Shown: one piece after another, positions 55,950 to 64,000 of the stretch
Position numbering within the stretch: the stretch's first letter is position 1
Layout of the letters: every line of letters starts with the position of its first letter
DNA from: Euryodendron excelsum
Lineage: Eukaryota; Streptophyta; Magnoliopsida; Ericales; Pentaphylacaceae
Direction: 5' to 3'
DNA: 64,000 nucleotides
Assembly (NCBI GenBank): GCA_033060915.1
Contig: CM065387.1
Coordinates: forward strand, 41,345,001-41,409,000
The notes under the pieces: model-generated
Databases searched by the model: none
Told to the model about the DNA's origin: nothing
The model's input: the letters and a program-made list of their open reading frames with translations, nothing else
Position numbers and translations under genes: made by a program

Positions 55950-57050
55950 GTACTCTCCATGAAAGGAGACACGTGTGTCCACATTGCCAGCCAGGATTCC
56001 AAATGGGTGGTAAACACAGTAGCTTCTTACCATGCCACTCCCCACAGTGAATTTTTCACAACATACAAAGCAGGAAACTTTAGTACTGTGAGAATGGGGA
56101 ACACCAATTCATCAAAGATTGTGAGAATTGGTGATGTTCGAATCCAAACGAATAATGGTTGTATGATGGTGTTGAAGGACGTTAAACACGTGCCCAACCT
56201 CCATCTCAATCTTATTTTCGGGATAGCCCTCAATCAACAAGGCTATGACAACCGCTTCAACAGTGGTACTTGGAAGCTGTCAAAAAGTGCCATGGTTGTT
56301 GCCTGGGGGCATATTTGCGGAACGCAGTACAGAACCCATGTGAAGGTTTTTTCAGACAGCCTTAATGCAGTTGAAGACAAGGCATTACCAAATCTATAGC
56401 ACAAAAGACTCGATCACATGAGAGAGAAAGGGTTGTTCATATTGGTGAAGAAGGCTCTTACTCCTGCAAACAAGGAGATTGCATTGAACCTCTGCAAGCA
56501 TTTCCTGTTTAGCAAGCAACATTGTGTCTTGTTCAGTTCCTCCACACAGAGAATATCAAAGTTATTGAGCCTAGTACACTCTAATATGTGTGGTCCCATA
56601 GAAGAAGAGTCATTGGGTAGTAACATGTATTTTGTAACCTTTATAGATGATGCTTCACGAAAGGTGTGGGTGTATATTCTGAAGGCCAAGGATCAGGTAC
56701 TCGAAAACTTCAAGATCTTCCATGCCATGGTGGAAAGGAAGACTGACAAAAAGTTGAAGTGCCTCCGGACAGATAATGGAGGCGAGTACACATCCAAGGA
56801 ATTCAAGACATATTGCCTAGAATGCGATATTCGCCATGAGAAGATTGTCCCATGCACCCTATAACACAATGGAAAAACTAAAAGGATGAACCGAACCATT
56901 GTGGAAAGAACCTGATGTATGTTCAGTATGGCTGATCTGTCAAAGCTATTTTGGGGTGAAACTATTCGTGCTACCTACTACTTGATCAATAGATCACCAT
57001 CAGTGCCATTGAAGTTCGAAGTTTTGGAGATGGTGTAGATTGGCAAGAAG
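55950..57050 (+). pseudogene. Copia protease and integrase
   Basis: Protease: DSKWVVNTVASYHATPHSEF at about 56000-56058. The catalytic position, normally WVVDT, is Asn here (codon AAC at 56013). VLKDVKHVPNLHLNLI is the C-terminal part. GAG-pre-integrase begins at 56400 (KRLDHMREKGLFILVKKALT), integrase core at 56580-56860 with HSNMCGPIEEESLGSNMYFV, TFIDDASRKVWVYILK and CLRTDNGGEYTSKEFKTYCL, so two of the catalytic acidic residues are visible. Frames are interrupted at 56398, 56862, 56914 and 57037. Confidence 0.82.
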
Positions 57051-57068
57051 GATATCTCCTACTCTCAC

Positions 57069-59102
57069 TTGAGAGTGTTTGGGTACAAGGCTTTTGCACA
57101 CGTATCTAAGGAGCAGAGACAGAAGCTCGACATAAAGTCCATTCCATACATCTTTATTGGTTATGGAGATGAAGAGTATGGATACAGATTATGGGATCCA
57201 GCAACAAAGAATGTCATCAGAAGTAAGGGCGTCGTGTTCCAAGAGAACCAGTTTTATGAGGAACCAACTAAATCCAGTGGTTTCAATTCCCGTGCTTCTG
57301 ACATGACTCCAGATCCAGTACCAGTCCAGCTCACCACAGATACTGGAATGCAGGAGGCAATTTCAGAAGATGAAGAAGAAGAAGGTGTTGAGCAAGGGGA
57401 ACAACAACCCCCTCCACCAGAAGTAGAAGAACTTTCACAACCAATTAGTGAAGTACCTCCTCAAATTGATAAGCCTCAGGCAAGGAGATCTGCAAGAGGT
57501 CGTGTCTTGATTCCGTCAACCAAATATCCAGAATCAAACTACATCATGCTCACTAATGAGGGGGAGTCAAAGGACTTCAAGAAAGTGCAGACCCATCCAG
57601 ATAAAAGCAAGTGGATGGAAGCCATGCAAAAAGAGATGAGTTTCTTGCACAAGAATCAGACCTATGATATGGTACGACTTCCCAAAGGAAGAAAGGCCTT
57701 GAGAAATAAATGGGTTTTCAAAATGAAGAAATATGATAGTGGAAAGCTAGTCAAGCATAAGGCTTGATTGGTCGTCAAAGGATTCCAACAGAAGAAAGGA
57801 GTTGACTTTGACGAGATTTTTTCATCAGTAGTGAAGATGATCTCAATTCGAGTTATACTCAGATTGGTAACCAGCCTGAATTTGGAGCTTGAACAGATGG
57901 ATGTCAAGACAGCTTTTCTCCATAAAGATCTAAAGGAAGAGATCTACATGGAATAGCTACAAGGGTTTGAAGCTCCCAAGAAAGAACACTTAGTCTGTAA
58001 ATTGAAGAAGAGTCTCTACGGCCTAAAGTAAGCGCCAAGACAATGGTACAAGAATTTGACTCATTCATGGTGGGTCATGAGTACAAGAGAACTGCTTCAA
58101 ACTAGTGCATGTACATTCAGAGATTCTCAAATTGTAGCTTTGTGACACACTCCTTCTCTATGTTGATGACATGCTAATCATTAGATAAATACTGTCAAGA
58201 TTAGCAAGCTGAATGATGAGTCATCTCAATCCTCTAATATGAAGGACTTAGGCCCTGCTCAGCAAATTTTGAGCATGCAAATTATTCGTGATAAAAAAAG
58301 CCAAGAAGTTGCGGCTACCACAAAAAAAGTACGTTGAACAAGTGATCAAAAGGTTCAACATAGAAATGCCAAGCCAGTCAATACTTCACTAGCTAGTCAC
58401 TTCAAGATGAGCAAGAGTTCATGTTCCTCCTCGAAAACTAAGATAGAAGAAATGACAACAGTATCCTACTCTTCAGCAGTAGGTAGCTTGATGTATGCAA
58501 TGGTGTGTACAAAGCCAAATATTACTCATGTTGTAAGCGTTATGAGCAGATTTCTCTCCAACCCAGGGAAAGAGTATTGGGAAGTAGTCAAATGGTACAT
58601 CAAAGCTATGCTTACGTTTTGGGGGAGTTGAACCAGTCTTGGAAGGCTATACAGATTCAGATATGGCCGGTGATCTTGATAGTAGGAAATCTATATCAGG
58701 ATTCCTTTGCACATTTGCAGGAGGAGCTGTATCATAGCAGTTCAAACTATAGAAGTGTGTGACTTTATCAACAACGGAGGCAGAATATATCACCACAGTG
58801 GAAGCTGGAAGGAAATGTTGTAGGTACAACAATTTCTCCAAGAACTAGGAATCAAGCAGAAGGAAATCAAGGTGCATTGTGACAGTCAGAGTGCTCTGAA
58901 TTTAAGCAAAAATTCAATATACCATTCTCACACTAAGCACATTGATATTCGCTATCATTGGATATGCAAGGTGATGGATCAACAGCTGTTAAAGCTTGAA
59001 AAGATTCACACAAAAGAGAATCCAGCAGACATGCTAACAAAGGTTGTTACTCGTGAGAAACTCAAGCTATATAAAGATATAGCCAAAATGGACGCTAACT
59101 GA
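57069..59102 (+). pseudogene. Copia integrase C-terminus, RT and RNase H
   Basis: 57069-57764 is open for 232 codons: integrase end (LRVFGYKAFAHVSKEQRQKL), an acidic linker, and the RT start ALRNKWVFKMKKYDSGKL. Stops then fall at positions usually Arg or Gln: after KHKA (57765), EEIYME (57955) and LYGLK (58028). The catalytic YVDDM is readable near 58157 in a shifted frame. RNase H is at 58407-58631 (SYSSAVGSLMYAMVCTKPNI) and 58872-59102 (CDSQSALNLSKNSI ... ENPADMLTKVV). Confidence 0.82.
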
Positions 59103-59134
59103 AGGACGTTAGATTGCGTTATCCTCTGATGGGT

Positions 59135-59149
59135 ATGTAGGGAGAGAAT
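59135..59149 (+). other. Polypurine tract
   Basis: TATGTAGGGAGAGAAT immediately before the 3' LTR; the fragment copy at 35168 has AAGGGGGAGAAC at the same place. Confidence 0.65.
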
Positions 59150-59514
59150 TGCTGAGTTCATACCACCTATTGAAGAATGAAGCTTCCACCACCAACCATG
59201 GAAATCAAATATGGCTTGCCACCTACTATGGTTAGGCCACCCATCACTGCACACCATGATGGATAAAATTTCTCCTCCCTCCTCGATAAATAGAAGGTTG
59301 AGGTGAGGAAGAAAATCAAGAAAGCTCAAGCAAGAGCAAGAGAGAGCAAGCAAGAGTTAGAGAGTTTTTTTATTTTTTATTATGAGAGTTGTAGTTGAGT
59401 TGAGAGAGTTGTGACTCCTCCTCCTCCTTTGTAATATTTTTCCTCTCTATATAGTGAAATTTTTTCTCTAATTTATTGGTGTGTCTGAGTGTGTATTTAA
59501 TTTCTAGCATAAAA
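59150..59514 (+). repeat. 3' LTR of the Tork-like element
   Basis: TGCTGAGTTCATACC ... CTAGCATAAAA, 365 bp. The TATA box has changed to GATAAATAGAAGG (59284), and the final CACAACA to CATAAAA. Confidence 0.82.
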
Positions 59515-61242
59515 ACTAACTGGCCCTCATATACACTGTATTAGAAGGAAAATTTGTCATACACACTATATTAGATGGAAAATCTTGACCCAAATTTCAA
59601 TTTAACAACTCAAATGGCAGTGTGTAGCTCCAAAATTATCTAGAAGATCAAAACCCAAAAACTAAAAGTTCAAACTATAACAAACCTTACGGGAAAAAAG
59701 TGATGAAGTCCAATCCAATTTGGAGATTTACAGTCACATCAAATCCATCTCTTTGCTATCCTTCTCTCCTCACAATATCCATATCCCTACGTATGTTTAT
59801 GTAAGCATAAATAGAGAATACTCACAATCAAGGAAGACAATGTTGTCGGCTCTTTGCAACACCAAGATGAAATGCAAAGGATCAGATCGTCAGAGAGAGA
59901 GAGAGAGGGGTCAATGGGAGTCGGAGAATGTGGTCTCGAGGAGAAGAGCTGCTGCCGTGATTCGTTGGGTGTGCTGTGTTGGAGAGAGAGAGAGAGAGGG
60001 GTTGGTTGCGGTGGAGGTGCGAAGATACACAAAAGGTCTCATGCTTTTGATCAAAGAGACGTTGTATCTTAGGAAATGAAAAAGTAGACACAACAGATTT
60101 AAGCAGGATTTAGAGGTGAAAAGATGAAGTGAATAACTCATCTAAGCCCTTAAATTAGAATCAAAATAAATCTCAGCCGTTCTAACCAAATGCATATCAC
60201 ATGCATTTCAAAAACATTGTTCTTCTTTATGGTCATGTCTACGGCACTCTCAATAAATTTTGAAAATAATAACAAATTAAACTGAATTTTTATATACAAG
60301 CCAGTTACACCATCATTCCACTTTCACTCTACCACACAACAAATACCTAGGCGCACCATCAACTTCTCACTCACACCACATTTCCCTCTTTCACACACAA
60401 TGCTACAACATAGCTCTGGTACCATAAATTCTAGCATCCCAGGTATTGTAGCCAAACCCAAATCATCAATTTTTAGCCATTTGAAAAGTTAATGAATGTA
60501 CACTGAGCATTTAAGGGGTCAATTAAAATACAAAAAATACATGGTAAAATATACATAAAAAGAAAGAAAACTTCAATTCCAAGAAAATCAATGCTGAAAA
60601 CTACAATTGTTTTCATATGACCTAACCTAAAAGGCCCAGGTCCAACTTACCCACCTCTTGCAAGATGCCCACTATACAATTCATTGCATAATTTTAAAAA
60701 ATTTTGAAAAATGAAGGAACTGGATTGTAATATAGTCCCTAAGCTTTGTTTGCAATCTAATAACCCAATCTCAATTCAAATGGACCTCTTACCCCCAGTT
60801 GTTGAGGGTCACACCAAGAGTTCTAGCACTCAAACCTAGAACTGTTAATACAAACCCCAACATCTATATATGGCATCTTTTGACATGGTTCTCCATTTGC
60901 CAGCCACATGTAGCAAAGAAAACAATTAAAAATTATTGTTCCATGGTATTGATAATATACCCAGACGTAGCATATAGAATCTACAGTCAAGGCAAACCAT
61001 TCAACAATGAAAATGTTAAAATGAAATAAAAACCAGTTTGCGATTTTGAAGACGAAAGCCATAAATGTAATAGCCAAATAATTGTGAAGGGTTCAAAGTC
61101 CTAAATTAGCTAAATAAATGTAACTGGTTTTTACTCATTGAATAGTATAAGACTGATATTCTGGATCAACCTTAATAGGTCACCAATTTTTTTTATAGAT
61201 GTTGTGAACCATTCTTCATCGTATTTTCTCTCTGTCACTTAC
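59515..61242. other. Intergenic with GA-rich microsatellites; no gene recognised
   Basis: (GA)n tracts at about 59894-59909 and 59981-59999. The small frames there are repeats, not genes. A minus-strand frame at 61077-60823 contains FIVEWFALTVDSI, faintly like the SSVEW..LWLD segment that follows the DRP5A exon at 61243; too weak to call. Confidence 0.45.
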
Positions 61243-61321
61243 CTTGTGAACAAAGCCTATCATATCAATAATAGCGAGATTTGGACAATGTGCATATTCT
61301 GCTATCATCACAATTGGTGAC
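61243..61321 (-). pseudogene. DRP5A: Exon of dynamin-related protein DRP5A, probably a pseudogene
   Basis: DRP5A is a dynamin-family GTPase working in plant cytokinesis. Minus strand: an ..TTTAATAG acceptor, a 79-bp exon, then a GTAAGT donor. The exon encodes SPIVMIAEYAHCPNLAIIDM then IGFVHK. The DRP5A family reads PIVMxAEYAHCPNLTIIDTPG at this place, so the match covers nearly the whole exon. The G3 motif DTPG, needed for GTP hydrolysis, is DMIG here. No neighbouring DRP5A exon is convincing within the window, although exons 5' of this one would have to lie above 61321. A decayed duplicate is the simplest reading. Confidence 0.6.
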
Positions 61322-62062
61322 CTATTAAAGCAGTAAAATGGCTGAATAAAGTTAACTTGCAAAACAATATAGCGATATAGAAAAAACAAGAACACTACAA
61401 ATTTGATAAATCACATGCTTAAATCCCAACACAAACTATAAAGATATAAATCATTCAATTAACTATATCTATAGTATTTAAAAGCCAAAACCTTTGAGCT
61501 AAAAAGGCTACACATAGCCTAGCTACCCAACTCAAATTTCTGGCCAAAGAGTCCATTCAAGTTGTGTGAATCAGGTTATGTGAGGCCAAGTCTAAATTAG
61601 GTCAAGCAATAATGTTGCGTGGGCTTAATAATTTCTCCATCGAGAATCATAGAGTTTTTAGAAAAGCCTAAGAAAATGAGGGGGAAAGACAACAAACAAA
61701 TGAAGAAGATGGAAATCATAGAACATGTTTGATGAAAAACTACTACTTGATGTTTTGTGAATTACACATAGTTGTTGTACAAAATGTAGTTAAAATTAAA
61801 GTCTTTCATTTTAAAACAAAACATCAATCAAAAAAATTTTTAATAACAAAAATCTCATTGTTGAATCATTGTGGAGGGGTTTTCTACATTGTTAAGTTTA
61901 ATTTATCATGAAAAAAGGGTAAAAAAAATGTGGTAAAGGACAAAATAATTTCAACAAAGTGTTTACTTGCTCTGTGAGAATTCTTTTTGTTTTTTTGGCT
62001 ACTTTGTTAGTAGTTGCTACTCATTAGTACCAAAAGCATTTAAAAAAACTAATACAAAAACA

Positions 62063-62180
62063 TCAAAATGGACCTGCTTGACGTGGAGGAGCTCCTCGGA
62101 ATAGATGTTTATTCCCATCTAAATGAACAACTTTTAATGCTCTAGAACCTATAAATTCAACCCCTTCAGATGCAAACAAA
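62063..62180 (-). other. Exon-like open stretch, family unknown
   Basis: Minus strand, reads ASEGVEFIGSRALKVVHLDG then NKHLFRGAPPRQAGPF before a stop at 62065-62063. Composition is that of a real protein, unlike the surroundings. An AG at TCTGAAG (about 62166) could be a splice acceptor and CAG|GTCCAT (about 62074) a donor. I do not recognise the family. Confidence 0.25.
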
Positions 62181-63804
62181 GTACCAAAGCATAAGAGAAT
62201 ACATCAACAAATCATTCCAGCATCACCCCCAAATCAGCAACAAATCAAATCAATTTCCATAGTACTTAAATTTCCACATACAACTCCAAGTCCTGATCAA
62301 CCGAATCAAAGTTCATGCATGCTCATCATTTCTTCAAGCAAAAATACTAATAATTTAAGGTTCATCTCTAATTCAAGATTTAAGGTTCAAGCAAAAATAC
62401 CAATAAGATCAATACATACACTCCAACATTTCAAGTTCATCTCCAATTCTCCCTATGCAATAGGGTTCAAGACAAAAAAAATAAAAAATAATCCGCGCAG
62501 AAGCCAAATCATCAAATACTTTTAGAGCAAAATCCCAAATAAATAATCATGTTAAGAGCAAAAAACCACTAACCCATGTCACTGATTCGAACTCAATTCC
62601 CTCGTTTCAAATTGTGCATTTCAAATGAAAATGAGAAAAAATTGTAATAAAATTGTAAGAAGAAAGAGAACAATTTGGCTGAATGGGAAATATTCTGCTA
62701 GAACAAAAAAAACCCATTTTTTTCACACTGATACATGACAAAAATAGTTCAAAAGCAAAGAATTTACAATAAGGACCTACCAATCTGAGACAAAGAATAT
62801 ACATCACTATTAATCGTTTTCCAATGCTTAGCAATAATAAATTAAATAAATAATTTTAAAAAAAAAGGACTTAAAGGGATATGCATGAAATATTCAAATC
62901 AAACATTACAAAAAGTTAATGACTGTGATTTTGTATAAAAAAAACACAAAGAGTTAAGAAACTGAAACAGGACCTCTGCAATGCCTACAAACAAACATGT
63001 TGACAATGCTCCTTTCCTTTCCTGCTAAACAAAAAAAATGGATAAAGTTCATTAAGAGATAGAGGGAGAGAAACAGGGGCTAAAAGAGTAAAAAAAATAT
63101 TACTGCTCAAGCAACTGCATGCTTGCTCTCTATTTACGGTAAAGAAAACTAAACCTAGATCTTGGAACAAATTAGCAAATCGTCAATAGCATAACCCAAA
63201 CCATACATCACATACATATAAATACAGGGCTCTTGTATTAAGAAAACACAAAAAGAAGCTAAAAACCTTAGTCCCAACCTTCAATTGCTTAAAAATACAA
63301 AAAGGGCTCTCGAGTTTCCACCACCGGAGATGGTGGTGGACGTGGTGATTCAGTTCAAACGGTCTTCACTATGGCTCTGGATGAGAGAGACCATGCGAGA
63401 GGGAGCAGCAATGGTGGTCATGATGGCTCAAATAAGTCGGTTCGCTAATGGAAATGGCAGCGAGGTTATTCACGGGAGTACACTGGTTGTGGCCTTCAAC
63501 TATTTCCGGCCATGATGGGATGGCGGTCGTGGTCTCTTGGGAAAGGTCTATTTTTCTCCTATTGTGGTTTCCCCCTTCATCAGTTTCTATGGGCAAACCC
63601 AGGGAGAAGATCGGGTTTTAGTCATGGTGTTAGTTCCCACTGCCATGGGCGGTGTGGACTGTGTGGTGCTACTTAGAGAGAGAAAGAAGAGGAAAAGGTT
63701 TGGCTCTCATAAATCAAATCTCATTCATCAAAGAAGAGAGAGAATTACGATTCCATATAATGCTTTCACATGCTCGAGACTAATGACGCCAACGGCTCTT
63801 TTTG

Positions 63805-63846
63805 GGAGATATAAAAAGCAATGTGGCTTGGAGATATAAAAAGCAA
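63805..63846 (+). repeat. Short direct repeat, 25-bp spacing
   Basis: GGAGATATAAAAAGCAA at 63805 and again at 63830. Each copy holds a TATA-like ATATAAAAAG. Confidence 0.75.
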
Positions 63847-64000
63847 CGTTCCTGGGCGCCATTTTGAAAAGGTAAGAGGTTTTGGAATTGATCTGAGCCC
63901 TAGATTGTGGCTTAAGATTTACTTTGCACCATTGGATGCAAATGTATCTCTGAGACATTTTTTAAATCTGATGTGTTTTATTAGATAGATATATTTTTTG

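Larger units (their letters stand above)
54075..59514 (+). mobile_element. Full-length Tork-like Ty1/copia element, inactive
   Basis: 5440 bp: 5' LTR (54075-54447), primer site (54450), gag, protease, integrase, RT, RNase H, polypurine tract, 3' LTR (59150-59514). Domain order is the copia order with integrase before RT. Domain wording (DNGGEYTSKEF, LEQMDVKTAFLH) fits the Tork/Tnt1 group. Coding parts are broken in more than ten places, many where a conserved Gln or Arg codon has become a stop. A third LTR of the family with the RNase H end lies at 34811-35563. I see no convincing target duplication (GTTAA at left against ACTAA at right). Confidence 0.88.
61322..64000. other. Intergenic or intronic, no intact gene recognised
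   Basis: AT-rich to about 63280, then more GC-rich to 63720, where small frames on both strands resemble nothing known. One exon-like stretch at 62063-62180 (listed separately) and a short direct repeat at 63805. It could be intron or upstream sequence of the DRP5A-derived locus. Confidence 0.4.

Noticed and set aside
54070..59519. Target site duplication of the Tork-like copia element (GTTAA/ACTAA)
   Set aside because: The five bases do not match well and the 3' LTR end is itself decayed.
59720..60141. Overlapping small frames on both strands with Ser/Leu or Arg/Glu runs
   Set aside because: They translate the GA/CT microsatellites; no start context or family.
60823..61077. Possible next DRP5A exon (FIVEWFALTVDSI)
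   Set aside because: Only a few residues agree with the family and the surrounding residues do not; chance cannot be excluded.
63285..63720. GC-richer stretch with open frames on both strands, considered as a first exon
   Set aside because: No protein family, no splice signal that decides a strand, and no link to the exons at 61243 or 62063.

Overview
The window is nuclear DNA of a flowering plant, most likely a eudicot. It is AT-rich, intron-bearing gene fragments match plant families, and about three quarters of it consists of nested, decayed retrotransposons of plant lineages (Ogre/Tat, Tekay/Del, Athila, SIRE and other Ty1/copia, plant L1). Most stops inside the transposon frames sit where a conserved Gln or Arg codon is expected (C-to-T change), the usual decay of methylated, silenced repeats. 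Only one gene looks intact: an intronless seven-transmembrane receptor-like protein of the lung-7TM/GPR107 family (51422-52795, + strand).

Layout. 1-3850: a long Ogre/Tat-type LTR (+), with 157-bp tandem repeats, a TATA box and an almost G-free segment. 4080-6059: a truncated Tat-type Gypsy element (-), with LTR, primer site, protease and the start of RT. 6060-8339: no gene recognised; one foldback repeat. 8340-12215: a Tekay/Del-like element (+) with a 3.3-kb LTR, holding a nested hAT-like MITE, and only about 0.57 kb of interior. 12216-14320: 3' half of a Ty1/copia element (+). 15410-19440: an L1-type LINE (-) lacking most of its endonuclease. 19486-34810: an Athila-type element (+) with gag, protease, RT, integrase and a third ORF, broken by two solo LTRs of a second family in opposite orientations. 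34811-35563: a copia 3' end (+).

35789-36979: three exons of a SAS10/UTP3-like gene, a pseudogene cut on its 5' side by the retroelement block. 37240-49870: a SIRE-type copia element (-; 37805-47185) with a perfect 5-bp target duplication, sitting inside an older copia LTR whose second copy next door serves as an empty-site control, followed by another copia fragment. 50850-52795: the 7TM gene and a duplicated promoter segment. 53500-53832: an F-box/RNI-like fragment (-). 54075-59514: a full-length but dead Tork-like copia element (+). 59515-64000: no intact gene; a 79-bp exon clearly derived from dynamin-related protein DRP5A (-), with a degenerate G3 motif, and one other exon-like stretch.

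The most interesting signal is architectural. In both the Athila and the SIRE element, the DNA just upstream of the third (env-position) ORF carries the same motif array as the U3 of that element's own LTR, followed by a TATA-like box. This suggests that two unrelated lineages equipped ORF3 with an internal, LTR-derived promoter.
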